Source: Drosophila pseudoobscura (taxonomy: Eukaryota > Arthropoda > Insecta > Diptera > Drosophilidae). From it: 64,000 nt of DNA. The stretch's first letter is position 1. Each line of letters begins with the position of its first letter. Both the position numbers and the translations under genes were made by a program. Positions 1 through 11,100 of this stretch are shown one piece after another. The stretch is taken from positions 5,766,001 through 5,830,000 of the forward strand of contig NC_046679.1 of NCBI RefSeq assembly GCF_009870125.1. Reading direction: 5' to 3'. Under the pieces are notes generated by a model. The model worked only from the letters and a program-made list of their open reading frames with translations. It was not told the origin of the DNA and ran no database searches.

Positions 1-465
1 TAGCCATTGGATTTCGGGCTCTTTACACATTTGAGCCCATTCCAATGAATAACTCCGTCACCGATCTACGAGGCAACGCCTCAATGCAGAGTTATGTCTC
101 TCATGCACCCTCACGGGATACACATTTTGACATTATTGCAATCATATCATTTTGGGTGCATTATTCATTTATAAAACACAGTATTTAAAAATATATACGA
201 AAATCGATCACTTGAGTTCTATCGAAGTCATCATCACGTTATCTTTAGCAACCGTGTGTGCATCTAATCTCCTGGGCAAAAGGCGTTGTTTTTGTGGAGT
301 CACCGGTGCTGTTATCTGAGGAATAAATACACTTGTAAAGTCTGATCGTTACCCATAACTATTCGGCCTTTTCTGCTCACCAGAAAGAACCTGATTATTC
401 AGAACTGATAAGCACTTACTAAGCAACTAATTATATATTCGTGGCTTTGCAGTGACCCCTACACA
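1..465. other. Upstream region and 5' UTR of the first gene
   Basis: No coding sequence is evident here. A splice-acceptor-like CAG ends at about 452, just before the start codon at 466, so the 5' UTR of the first gene is probably spliced. No other feature is recognised. Confidence 0.4.
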
Positions 466-1758
466 ATGGCAGCTAAAAAATTAGATGCCATCATTTTTGG
501 TGCCACCGGATTCACCGGCAAATACACGGTCCTGGAGGCTGTGTCCGTTCTGAAGGGACTGAACTGGGGTATCGCCGGGCGTAGCCAGGAAAAACTGCAG
601 TCCGTACTTAAGGAAATGAGTGCAAAGTCCAAAACAGATCTGTCGCAAACACCCATCATCATCGCCGATGTGAACAATGAGGCATCACTTATTGAAATGG
701 CTAAGCGTTGCCGCATTGTCGTGAACACTGCTGGCCCATACCGATTTTTCGGTGAAAATGTGGTCAAAGCCTGCATCGAGGCAGGCGCACATCACGTTGA
801 CGTTAGCGGGGAGCCTCAATATATGGAAACCATGCAGCTGAAGTACAACGATCGGGCCAGGGAGCGTGGAGTATACGTAATCAGTGCCTGTGGATTTGAC
901 TCCATTCCCGCCGACATGGGAGTCGTCTTTATAGAGAAGAACTTTGACGGAGTAATTAACTCGGTGGAGAATTTCGTCCATTTAGGAGTCAAGGGCGGTA
1001 CAAAAGGCCTGGGCGGCGCTGCTCTTAACACTGGCACATGGGAGAGTGCCATTCACGCCATCGCGAACAGGAGTGAGTCAATCGCGATACGCAGAAAGCT
1101 TTTCCCCGATCGTCTGCCCAAATTTCATCCTGCGCTGAAGTCACGTGCTCCACTTTCCATTGCTGAGGATGTGGGTAAAGTAATCCTGCCCTTCCCGGAG
1201 ACGGATCGATCTGTGGTGATGCGATCACAGCGCTACCTGTACGAGACTGAGAAGAAACGTCCTATCCAGATGCAAGCCTATATGACGTATCCCTCGCGGT
1301 TAGTTGCTGGCGTGGTTGTCTTCTTTGCTTCTATTATCGGAATTATGGCCCAGTTTTCCTTTGGACGTCAGCTCCTGCTCAAGTATCCCAGCTTCTTTTC
1401 CGGCGGTATGGCGTCTCGGGACGGTCCGAGCGAAGCGCGCATGGAGCGTTCGTTCTTCAGCATGACAATGAAAGCCTCCGGATGGCCCAAATCCCAGAAG
1501 CTAGCCGAAAGTACAGACCAATACACCTCACCACCATCCAAGACGTTAACAGTAAAAATAACGGGTCCTAATCCTGGCTACGGTTCCACCTGTGTGGCCC
1601 TGTTGTCTACGGCAAAGACCATCTTGAACGAGAGCGATAAGATGCCCAGCACAGGAGGAGTTCTGCCCCCGGGAGCCGCCTTTTCCAAGACCAGCCTCAT
1701 CAGCGAGTTGGAGAAGCACGAACATGGTATTAAGTACGAGATTGTAGCCAACAAGTAA
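466..1758 (+). CDS. Saccharopine dehydrogenase-like oxidoreductase (SCCPDH family)
   Basis: This is a single-exon gene of 430 aa, the usual SCCPDH length. The N-terminus starts a Rossmann fold with the nucleotide-binding motif GATGFTGK at residues 12-19, followed by a typical AGRSQEKL segment. A hydrophobic stretch at about residues 282-304 (LVAGVVVFFASIIG) is the membrane-anchor or lipid-droplet segment typical of metazoan SCCPDH proteins. The family is NAD(P)-dependent by fold, but its reaction in animals is not established; these proteins are not true saccharopine dehydrogenases. The start at 466 is supported by the context CACAATGG and by the conserved Rossmann start 11 residues later. 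A poly(A) signal AATAAA lies at 1805-1810. D. melanogaster has at least two paralogues (CG2604 and CG5167, from memory). CG5167 is the likelier match by neighbourhood, but I cannot decide. Confidence 0.85.
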   Translation: MAAKKLDAIIFGATGFTGKYTVLEAVSVLKGLNWGIAGRSQEKLQSVLKEMSAKSKTDLSQTPIIIADVNNEASLIEMAKRCRIVVNTAGPYRFFGENVVKACIEAGAHHVDVSGEPQYMETMQLKYNDRARERGVYVISACGFDSIPADMGVVFIEKNFDGVINSVENFVHLGVKGGTKGLGGAALNTGTWESAIHAIANRSESIAIRRKLFPDRLPKFHPALKSRAPLSIAEDVGKVILPFPETDRSVVMRSQRYLYETEKKRPIQMQAYMTYPSRLVAGVVVFFASIIGIMAQFSFGRQLLLKYPSFFSGGMASRDGPSEARMERSFFSMTMKASGWPKSQKLAESTDQYTSPPSKTLTVKITGPNPGYGSTCVALLSTAKTILNESDKMPSTGGVLPPGAAFSKTSLISELEKHEHGIKYEIVANK

Positions 1759-2069
1759 ATTTTGTACTTATATGTAATATATGTATATATAAAAGCGGGA
1801 ATTAAATAAACAACAGCAACAAACTTTATTCTTTTCATTCAAAAAACATTACCGCGGCCACACTGATAGTGTTTACACACAGTTCGCAGTTTCAAATGTT
1901 TTTGATTTTTTTAGTATTTTTAGTAAATACAAAATTTATGTGGTCACACTGCCCTTTTTTCTAGAGCTGGGCAAACTTCGATAAAGCCTTCGATTGTTTT
2001 TACAGCTATTTTTTTGTTTACCTTTGCTCACTACCATTTCGGACGCCAACGCGATTTTATTTAAAAATT
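1759..2069 (+). promoter_or_regulatory. Promoter region of the ZDHHC6-like gene
   Basis: This short spacer holds the 3' UTR of the upstream gene and then two copies of the fly core-promoter 'motif 1' type: a CGGCCACACTG variant near 1855 and TGGTCACACTG at 1941-1951. The second lies about 120 bp before the start codon at 2070, a suitable place for a TATA-less housekeeping promoter. No TATA box is seen. Confidence 0.5.
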
Positions 2070-5000
2070 ATGAGTGCTGAAATATCCGGCTTTCGCCGTT
2101 TTATACATTGGGGCCCAATCACAGCCCTGAGTAAGTACTACCGAGAAAAGCAATGGCCCGCGGAGACAGAGCCTCAGATCTGGGGTCAGATCAGCGTCAT
2201 GTGGGCAACAAGCTGAAGAGAAAAATTTTCAAATGAGCCAAAAGTGAAGTGAATGAACTGCTGGACAGATAGACGGTCAGACGGACACAAAGAGCACATA
2301 ACAAGGCTCCAATTACTCTTTCTAAGACGTGGGTGGGACTTGCAACGCCCGCTCGGCCACACGGGCAACGCCCGCGTTTTGTATATGTCTGGATCGAAAT
2401 ATCGCGTTTTACATTTCTACGGACGGGTCACAGCCCAGCCCGGCACGACACATCCGCTGCACGGAGCCCAATTGAGTGTCAACACACAGGGGCGAGGGAC
2501 TCCTCCCGGCACCAACTTCGCCTTTTAATTCCCCTAATGCGCTGTGCTAATTGCGTTTTAGTTGCATGTGTTTTCGGCTTTTATTTCATATTTCTTGTCG
2601 CTCAAAGTGTCGTCGAGTCGGGTCCTGTGCTATCGGAAATTTCACGCAGTCCAAGTATAGCGTGCAAATTGACCATTTGCTCCTTGGCAAGGCAAACGGT
2701 AAAACGACCGTAAGACTTCCGGTTGGAGTACGAGCCATAAGGAAAATTTGGTATCGAACTGATATTACAATTGTGTTTCCAGCCTTAATGTCTGAATTAG
2801 ACGCCGGTGCGCCGGCTGCTTGTTGCTGCTTTGGCCAGGAGTGGGGATGGGAAGGGCCGTGTCCAGACGGGCACTCATTGCTGGGGCGCGGTTTCGCTTA
2901 ATCAACTCAAAAGGGTGGCCATAAACGAAATAAATGAGCTTAATTTCCTTTACACGCAACCAAGCGAGAAGCATAGCCACCACCAGGTCACCCCATCCGG
3001 GCCCTGACTGGGTTTCGGCAGCGGCTGTACAATATCAAATTTCATAAACACACATTATAATGTTTTATCTTTTGCTTTCCCGTTTGCAGGCATTATCAAG
3101 TGCATAACGCTGACAACGCTCTACATGAACTCGATGTGGTGGCCGCCAAATGAATCATTCGCTGGCTTTGCCCATCAGGCCTTATTCCTAATGCTCTCCA
3201 CGCTGGCCACATTCAATTACGTCATGGCCACGCTGACAGGTCCCGGCCTGCTGCCAAGACAATGGCAGCCAAAGGTAAATAACGCAAGTGGAATACATTT
3301 TGTTGTGACACGCTTCATGAGAAAATTGCTAGCTGGCCTAGAGCTGGAGGGTGTTCCCTGAACACCTGTTACCTTTGATAATTTACTCTTACACTGGGCC
3401 CAAAAAAATGTTGACCCGACACGAACTGTGGGCCGTTTCTGTCCCCATTGTGCATCGTCATTCTGAAGCGGAAGTTCTTGTTTAGCAGCAAACAAATGGA
3501 ATGGAATGGGAACGAGCTAAGGGTGCCATCAACACACGGCGGCGGGGAAAGCCCTACTATTTGGCCGTCACTCTTTAATTTCTTTGCTTGATTTCATTCC
3601 GACCAAGAGCCCATTCTGCAGTCCTTCTGTGGCGTGTGTATTTTCCTTATCGCATAATTCGCGTCAATTAAACTGCAATTTATTTTGAAGATTTTCAATT
3701 CAATTCCTCGCAGTAGGAGAATCGCAAAAATGTCGTGCTGGGACCAGGACCGGTAACGTTTTTCGGCGCCCATTAATTTTTCCTTGGCCATGACGCAGTG
3801 GCACACAAATAATTTATGGACCGACTTAACGTCCATGCCCTGCACGCGAACCGAACGCATTCTTTGGAGCTCAGTCCGGTCGGTCCGTAATGCAATTACC
3901 AGAATTTGCATAAATGTTTTGTAGGCAGGTCCCAGACACAAGAGAGGCGGCGGCGGCGGCGGTGGGTGGTGTCCGGCCAGCTGCCTAATGAGCTGTGCGT
4001 CGTTAGGTTTTGTTGTAACCCGTAGTTTAGCGAGTGGTACGCATATGCATAACAAATATATAACATACTATTATCCTTATGAAAATCTTAATTTGGCAGG
4101 AGCTCAAGGACACAGAGTACCTTCAATACTGCAAGGCGTGCGAGGGCTACAAAGCTCCTCGCTCCCATCACTGTCGCAAGTGTAAGTGGATCCTCAAGGA
4201 GAGACAAAAACCAAGAGCTGTAACAATTTCTGTTTTCTGTTTCTGTTTAGGCAACCGATGCGTTAAGAAGATGGATCATCATTGCCCGTGGATCAACCAC
4301 TGTGTGGGCTGGGCCAATCATGCCTACTTCTCGTACTTCCTGCTCTTCTCCATATTGGGCAGCATGCAGGCCACCGTAGTCCTCTGCGGCTCCTTCTATC
4401 GTGGCATCTATCGCTACTATTATCTGACCCATGGCCTGGTGCACCTGGCCAGCGTCCAGTTCACAGTCTATAGCATCATAATGTGCATCACAGGCATGGG
4501 CCTGGCCATTGGAGTGGTCATTGGCCTGGGCATGCTGCTGTTTATTCAACTCAAGACGATTGTCGCCAACCAGACGGGCATTGAAATCTGGATAGTCGAG
4601 AAGGCAATCTATCGCCGCTACGCCATCGGCGAGAGCGAGGATAGTTTCGTCTATCCGTATGATCTGGGCTGGTGGCTCAATCTGAAGCAGGTGTTTAATG
4701 ACGAGTGCCAAAAGCTCGGCGACGGCATCGACTGGCCCGTGTTAAAGGGCTGTGATCAATACACATTGACGGTGAGTCCTTACAAATCCCACAAGCACAC
4801 GAAGTTTCGAATAATAGATACCATTCACTTTTTTTCGCTTCACTAGCGAGAGCAACTGGCGCAGAAGGAAGAAAAACGAGCCCGGACACGTACCTACAAG
4901 TGTCATAGTCCCGTCACGGGTCGATGGCTTCCCGTTTGCTCGCAGGGTTGGAGCGTATGCATGGGCGCTCCCTGCACTGATGAGCCGCGAATCCGCCTAC

Positions 5001-5278
5001 AACCAGGTGACATAATTAAAGTTACGCGCTTTCGCAAGCATTGGCTCTTTGGGGAGCGGGAACTCACCAAGCAGGAGCTGGGCGCCGACAAGACGCATCA
5101 GCGCAAGGGACATATACGTGGCTGGTTTCCACGCCGAAGCGCCGTCGAGGTTATCGAGGTACACGAGTGCGGCGGCGAACCTGGCAGCGACAATCTGCCC
5201 GAGAACGGCACTTGTAACGGAGGACATGCTCAACTGAGGCAGCAGCAACGCAATGGACACGCCAAGAAGTATATGTAA
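2070..5278 (+). CDS. CG5196: DHHC palmitoyltransferase, ZDHHC6 type
   Basis: Five exons by eye: 2070-2130, 3090-3274, 4100-4181, 4251-4771 and 4847-5278, giving 426 aa. The protein is an S-acyltransferase. The Cys-rich domain begins with YCKACEGYKAPRSHHC, and the catalytic DHHC motif (MDHHCPWINHC) puts the active-site Cys at about residue 121. An intron splits the codon just before the second half of the domain. About four membrane helices flank it. The C-terminal third is a soluble SH3-like domain, the hallmark of ZDHHC6. The last four residues are KKYM, a KKXX-type ER retrieval signal, fitting the ER location of ZDHHC6, which acts on ER proteins and is itself palmitoylated by ZDHHC16. Intron 1 is about 960 bp and intron 2 about 825 bp. 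A poly(A) signal lies at 5451-5456. The symbol is the D. melanogaster orthologue from memory. Confidence 0.9.
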
Positions 5279-5520
5279 CCCGAGCAAATCGTTCAATCGG
5301 GCCAATGAGCACATCATGGCAATTTCCGTCGACCCACAGTCGGGGCGTCCCAGCTTGTACATAGATTAGTAACCGCTTGAAAGACTTGACTATTTTCCGC
5401 TTAACCAGGTGCCAGTCCCTCTCTCGATTACTTTGTTAACAATGTTGGCCAATAAAGCAAACGCGAAACTTGATAACGATCACGGTTTTGTGATAAGCGA
5501 TTACATTTCTAAATATACCA

Positions 5521-5968
5521 TATACCCTGCCGGACTTAAGGATTAGCTATTCTCTTTTAAGAGAAGTCCCATCGCGATTTTTAAATGGAAAATGCAATAA
5601 TTCAATTTATGCGTATAATTCAAAAATTTTCTATAAGATTAGATCATTTTTATAAGTGTAGTTCTATTACAATATTTTAACAAAAAATGTATGAAATTAG
5701 ACGTACTTGGAAGGTCGCTCTTTTTGGTCAAAGATTCCTCGCTACTTTTAGTTCTGTGGAACTGTCTAATATATAATCTCAAAATATATTTAATTTAAGG
5801 AAAACTTAGCAACAGAAGAAAATCATTCCGCATTTTCCCAAATAAGACAAGATTAAAGCGGTCTAAAAGAGCTTCAAAATTAAGTCTTTAAAAATCGCGA
5901 TGAAAGACAGTAGTAAACTTTATTTGTATCCCTGTGCTAATATAGAACTCAAGTCCGGGACTGTATAA
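5521..5968. mobile_element. Candidate degenerate MITE-like inverted-repeat element
   Basis: The ends of this AT-rich stretch are imperfect inverted repeats. TATACCCTGCCGGACTTAAG (5521-5540) pairs with the complement of CTCAAGTCCGGGACTGTATA (5949-5968). Further in, ATCGCGATTTTTAAA (5571-5585) pairs exactly with TTTAAAAATCGCGAT (about 5887-5901). The arms are unequal in length (about 65 versus 84 bp), so the copy is old or rearranged. It has no ORF and lies between the two convergent 3' ends of the ZDHHC6-like gene and Dip-C, a tolerant site for insertions. The family is not recognised; a foldback sequence that was never a transposon is the alternative. Confidence 0.4.
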
Positions 5969-6121
5969 AAATAACAATAGATATTCGATTTTATCGATCA
6001 TATCCCCACAAATAATGTATTTATTGGTTAAACATAATTTGATTATGATATTTAATACAGATAATATATTGTGTGCTTTTAGATAAACTGATAAATGGAT
6101 AGCCCTCTAGCCTTCATGGGG

Positions 6122-7582
6122 CTATTCGGAGCTCATGGTCGCCTCGATTTCCTCAACGGTGCGTGGCACAATTGCAAAATTCTCAATACCATTCTGGGTA
6201 ATGAGGACATCGTCCTCAATGCGAACACCACCAAAGTTGCGGAAACGATTGAAGACGTCCACATTGATGAATTTGCGTAGTTCTGGATTGGCCAGAGCGC
6301 CGTCCATCAATCGCTTTATGAAGTAGCAACCCGGCTCAATGGTCACGTACATGCCAGCCTTGAGAACACGGGCAAAGCGCAACTTGCACAGCCACGGCTC
6401 GTTGGGGCGCTTCGGCTCAGTGGGCAAATATCCGCCCACATCGTGAACGTCCAGGCCAATCAGGTGCCCCAGGCCGTGCGGCTGAAAGACGGCCGAGAGT
6501 CCAGCTTCGAGCATTTCATCGACATCGCCCTTAAGCATGCCACCCTCCTTGAGACGTTGCAGCAATACCTTGCCGGCAAGCTTGTGCATGTCCACCCACG
6601 AAACGCCATCGCGTGCTGTCTCAGAAACCGCGTTGCGAGCATCTAGCACAGCATTGTAAATGAACTTCTGGTCATCCGTGAACTTGCCGTTGGCTGGGAA
6701 AGTGCAGGTAATGTCTGCCGCATATCCGCAGTAGTTGGCCCCCATGTCGAACAAGCACATTTCGCCATCCTGGATGGGTCGGCTGTTGGGTGCTCCGGCA
6801 TGGCCATAGTGCAGAATAGACGAGTTGGTGCCGCTGCCGCAGATGCATGTGTAGGAGGCATGACGACAACCTCCTACGGAGTAGGAGTGGTGGAGGAACA
6901 GAGACTCCCCCTCAAACTCCATCTTGCCAGGGCGTATGAACTTCATTACTTTGATGTGGGCGTCCGACGAGACCTTTGCCACATAACGCAGAACTTCGAT
7001 CTCTTCGGCAGACTTGATAACGCGGCACTCGGACAATATGGGGTAGAGTAGGTCGCAGTCGGTTACATACTTCTCCTTGCCATCGAACTCGGGCGGCTGC
7101 ATTGTGAGGCCGCTATCGCTGTTTGTGCCACTGAGCGTCAATATCAGCTTGGGAGCTGCCTTCTCCAGATAGTCCGTGAGTTCATCCAGATAGTAGACCG
7201 CATCCACTTCGTACATGGCCTTGAACTCTTCTGGTGTAAGCAGCTCGCCCATCCAGGTGCTGTACTCCTCAGGAAGTCGCGGCACAAAAAGAATGCTGGA
7301 CACGCCCCCCGTCCGTACGTTGATCGTGAGGATGCCATAGCAGCCGGGCTCCTTGGCTCCAAAAAGATACTGAAAATATGACTCCTGGCGAAAGACATAG
7401 TCCACATCGGTGTTGTACAAACTCTTATCCTTGCCGCCCTCCAGCAGAACGAGCAAATTGCCCGAATCAAACTTGAGGTTCTTCGAGAGTTGTCGCAACA
7501 GAGCTTTGGAAACGCGATCTCTATTGTTCTTAAACAGGGTCATAGGCACTGCGTAGCCCGATCCCATCTGAAAGGCGGCCAT
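6122..7582 (-). CDS. Dip-C: Xaa-Pro dipeptidase (prolidase), peptidase family M24B
   Basis: A single-exon gene of 486 aa, close to human PEPD. It cleaves dipeptides with C-terminal proline or hydroxyproline in the cytosol. The pita-bread metal site is complete: D279 and D290 (FDMGANYCGYAADIT), H373 (FQPHGLGHLIGL), E416 (VTIEPGCYF) and E456 (GVRIEDDVL). These are spaced as in the human enzyme (D276, D287, H370, E412, E452). The N-terminal aminopeptidase-P-like domain spans about residues 1-180. The start codon at 7582 gives MAAFQMGSGY, which fits the family. The gene is head-to-head with pps, about 600 bp apart, and convergent with the ZDHHC6-like gene. Confidence 0.95.
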   Translation of the reverse strand: MAAFQMGSGYAVPMTLFKNNRDRVSKALLRQLSKNLKFDSGNLLVLLEGGKDKSLYNTDVDYVFRQESYFQYLFGAKEPGCYGILTINVRTGGVSSILFVPRLPEEYSTWMGELLTPEEFKAMYEVDAVYYLDELTDYLEKAAPKLILTLSGTNSDSGLTMQPPEFDGKEKYVTDCDLLYPILSECRVIKSAEEIEVLRYVAKVSSDAHIKVMKFIRPGKMEFEGESLFLHHSYSVGGCRHASYTCICGSGTNSSILHYGHAGAPNSRPIQDGEMCLFDMGANYCGYAADITCTFPANGKFTDDQKFIYNAVLDARNAVSETARDGVSWVDMHKLAGKVLLQRLKEGGMLKGDVDEMLEAGLSAVFQPHGLGHLIGLDVHDVGGYLPTEPKRPNEPWLCKLRFARVLKAGMYVTIEPGCYFIKRLMDGALANPELRKFINVDVFNRFRNFGGVRIEDDVLITQNGIENFAIVPRTVEEIEATMSSE

Positions 7583-8186
7583 GCTGATGCTATACGTTTG
7601 GAATAAGAGCTATAACTGGCCTTTCTGCAAATGGGCAATAATTCTACAAGCCGATTAGCGATATCTATAAAAAAAACACCAGCTGTAAATAATAATTATA
7701 ACTCTTATCAGTTTGTTTTCCTTTGTTGTCAACCGGGCTATATAAAAAATACCGAAAACACTGAGCATTTCGAAATCGAAAACACTAGAATATATTTTCG
7801 ATATACTTCGAAAATACTAGAACATATCGTTCTATCGGGCATTTTCCGTTTTTATTGATCTGGGCACACCTCAAGAATTTTTTTGCGAATTTTATTTCCA
7901 TAAATTTTTGAAAAAAAGGCTTACGGCATTTAAAGAGTAGCCTGCTGTGTTCGTGAAGCAGAATATACATGCACGTGGATAATTTGTGTCCGTGGGGCAG
8001 CTATTGTATTACATATTAATAACAGTTTCCGGACGCTGACCCGGATTCGCGTGTCGGCGTCGCAACGCGGCGGCACTAGCAAAACAACAAATGCCTGAAA
8101 GCATTACGAACGAGTACTGAAAACGCTGTGAGGGCAACAGCCTGCAATGTGTTATTAAAAGTTGTGGCCCACGAATAGGCAGCAGA
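7583..8186. promoter_or_regulatory. Shared upstream region of Dip-C and pps
   Basis: About 600 bp separate the divergent start codons. Several DRE-like half sites are present (GCGATATCTATA near 7658, TTCGATATACTT near 7798, ATATCGTTCTATCGG near 7825), but no perfect TATCGATA is seen. It is probably a bidirectional housekeeping promoter; the position of the start sites is not clear. Confidence 0.35.
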
Positions 8187-11100
8187 ATGTCTAGTTCGGT
8201 TTTTATCGAGGCCCCGAGTGCCAGACGAGCTGCTGATGCAGATTCCAATCTGGTTGTGGTCTACAGTAAAAATGGCATCTCTTTTGATGAGCGTGCCATG
8301 GAGAGCCTCATGGGTATGGGCACTGATGCTTAAATAACATTTCTGCTCTACTAAAAATTATATTTTTAGAGGAAAAATCGATTTCCACCATCAGCGTTGT
8401 GCGAATAACTTCGCCCACGCCTAGCATGGTAGACCAGGAGGAGGCCGAGCGCTTAAAGGAGCTAGAACAGTTCCTAGATGCGGCGACGGACACTGAGTTG
8501 GACACCGACAATGGGAGCCAAAGTGGCGGCGATGATGTCAGAAGCGAGGGGGACCACATTCCCGCAGATGATGACAACAACACCGACGATGAGCTCAACG
8601 ATGACTCTACAGAGACCGAAACGGAGGCTCCCAAGACCAGAAAGCGGCCTGGCCGCAAGCCCAAAGTAATCAAAAAGAAGAAACGGCGCAAACCAAAGGA
8701 GCGGCCTCAAATTGTGGGCCTGCGTGTGGAGCAATTCTATGCCGAGGGCACGGCCGACTTGGTTGTGAAAAATGCTTTAAGTAAGTGTCAAATAAATAAA
8801 CAATCCATTCAAGTGTCACGTAAAGAGTACATTTTATTCACAGAGCTTGCTGGCTTGTCAATCTACAAGAGGACGCCTGAGACGGACGCTTTGATGGAAG
8901 TAATTAAGAACGATCACAATTATACACCCTTCACCTCGCCAGAGCAAATGAAACTCCACAAAAGAGCCGAGAAAATTGCCCTGGAAAAGCAAATTCAGGG
9001 TCGGAAAATCATTATGCAAGCGCCGGGAAATGTCAAAATAATCAATGCCAAAAAACGAATACAGGCACTGCCCTGCACTCCATTGCAAGTCAAGGTGCAA
9101 AGACTGCCCGTTCAGCCACAGCAGGAGCCGCTGCTACGCAAGCCCCAGGCCCAGTCGACACCACAGCCTCTGCACAGGGAGAGACGAGAAATGATTGTAA
9201 ACTCTATGCCAAAGGGCAGGCCAAGGTCTGGGCGTAGCATCGCTCACGTAATGGCTCCTGTGGACGACCACATAGACGATGACGAGGAGGCAGAGAGCTC
9301 GGATCCCGCAGATGAGGAGAATGCCGACAAATTGTACGATAGCGACGAGGTGAGCGAGGACAGCGACGATCTGCAGGACACGGACAATGACAGGGACAGT
9401 GATATGGACTTCAAGATGAGGCACGACAGTCGCAGCTCCAACAAGCGAAAGCGTGCGAGAAAGCTGAACAGTAGGCCTACCAGGCTGTCGAAAACCTTGC
9501 CCCCACATCATCCCTCTCCAAAACAGTTCCCCGAACTCAAGCGGCGGAAGGAGCCAATGCCACAGATTATCCTGCAGCGAAAGGAGCTATTGCCGCAGAA
9601 AGGCATGCAGCGTAGGGAGCAAGTGCCTCAGAGTGTGCTGCAGCGTAAGGAACAAGTGTCACAGAGTATCCTGCAACGTAAGGAACAAGTGCCACAGAGT
9701 ATCCTGCAACGTAAGGAACAAGTGCCACAAAGTGTCCTGCAGCGTCGGGAGCAAGTGCAACAGAGTACTCCGCAGCGTAGAGAGCAAGTGGCACAGACTA
9801 CAACGCAGCGTAAGGATCAAGTGCAACAGATTACCCCACAGCGTAGTAATCAAGTGCAACTGACTGTCCCACAGCGTAGGGATCAAGTGCAAGTGACTGC
9901 CCCGCAGCGCAAGGAGCAAATCCACCCGATTGCCCCGCAGCGAAAGGAGCAAATCCAACCGACTGCCCCGCAGCGAAAGGAGCAACTGTCACAGAATGCT
10001 CCGCAGATTGGTCAGATTATTCAACTGCCAACAACAAAGGCGCCGCCCACTGTAATTGCATTGGGCAGAGGCATTCAAAGCACCTCATTTCTTAAAATAC
10101 GCCCCACTCATCAGGCGCTAGCCATTAGAAAACCTCCGCTGTTTAGCGAAGCGCTCGGACTAGCCTCTGCCGTTGCCAAGGTACGTCGCACACCGGTAGT
10201 CCATGTGGGAAAAGTTGGAAATACTTCGGAGCCCGGTGTCTTCAGTACCCCAGCGCCTCAGGACGTGAAGGAGATTATAATCAACAAAAATACGTCTAGC
10301 CCCAAGGGAGTTTTCACCAATATCAATAGTTTGCTGGCCGAAAACCACAATGCGAACACCAAATCCTCGCCCGATCGAAACAGGCAGCGTCCCGTAACAC
10401 CACCATCCAGCTATACCGCAGGAATTATGCACCCAGCAACAGTTTCCGTGTCTGTTCCGGTTCCAAACAAGGGCTTCATGCCCATCGGAGTGGAGACGGC
10501 CCAATCTCATACGCTGCCCGCTCAGATTGTGATCGAAACGCATCAGAGTTCCTTCGAGCTGGCAGCCGAAAATGACAAGCAACTGGACCTCATCGATTCG
10601 ATAGTACAAGACGAACTGCTGAAGACGACGCTCGTCGAACAGCCGGCAGTCAGTGCAGATGAAACTATACCAAAACTGGTCAAGATGCTGGAGAGTACGG
10701 CATCGGGACTGGATCAGGCAGGACCAGTGGCAGTATTACCAGTACCAGTATCAGTATCAATGCCAGCAGTGAAACCAAACGAAATCTTTACGGATTTTGT
10801 TCATCCAGTGGGCCAGAGCTCAGTGCATAATGCTGTTCCAGTGGATGATAATGTTAGCATTGACATGGACACTGGCCGCCTGTTGAATACGCCAGACGAA
10901 GATGAGATCACAGCTGATTTCCTACAGCATGTCGTTGGCCTCATCGAGGAGGACAAGCAGTTCGAGGCGGAGGTGGTGAAGCAAGTGCTGGCCAGCACCG
11001 ACCCTGCAAGTCTAGATGGCATTGTATCTTTGCCTCCGCCCGTTGACAGCTTGGTCCATCCATCCATTCTGCACGCGTCGTCATCAGAGGTATGTGTGTC

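Noticed and set aside
3937-3965. GGC-rich run near 3948 as a coding or structured feature
   Set aside because: It is a short simple repeat in an intron of the ZDHHC6-like gene.
4247-4711. Long minus-strand ORF opposite the DHHC exon
   Set aside because: It is a shadow of the ZDHHC6-like coding sequence; it has no family signature and unnatural composition.
9567-9985. Repeat-rich minus-strand ORFs (LVPYVAGYSVA and LRGSLxLL repeats)
   Set aside because: They are antisense readings of the pps 33-nt repeat; periodic coding repeats keep all frames open.
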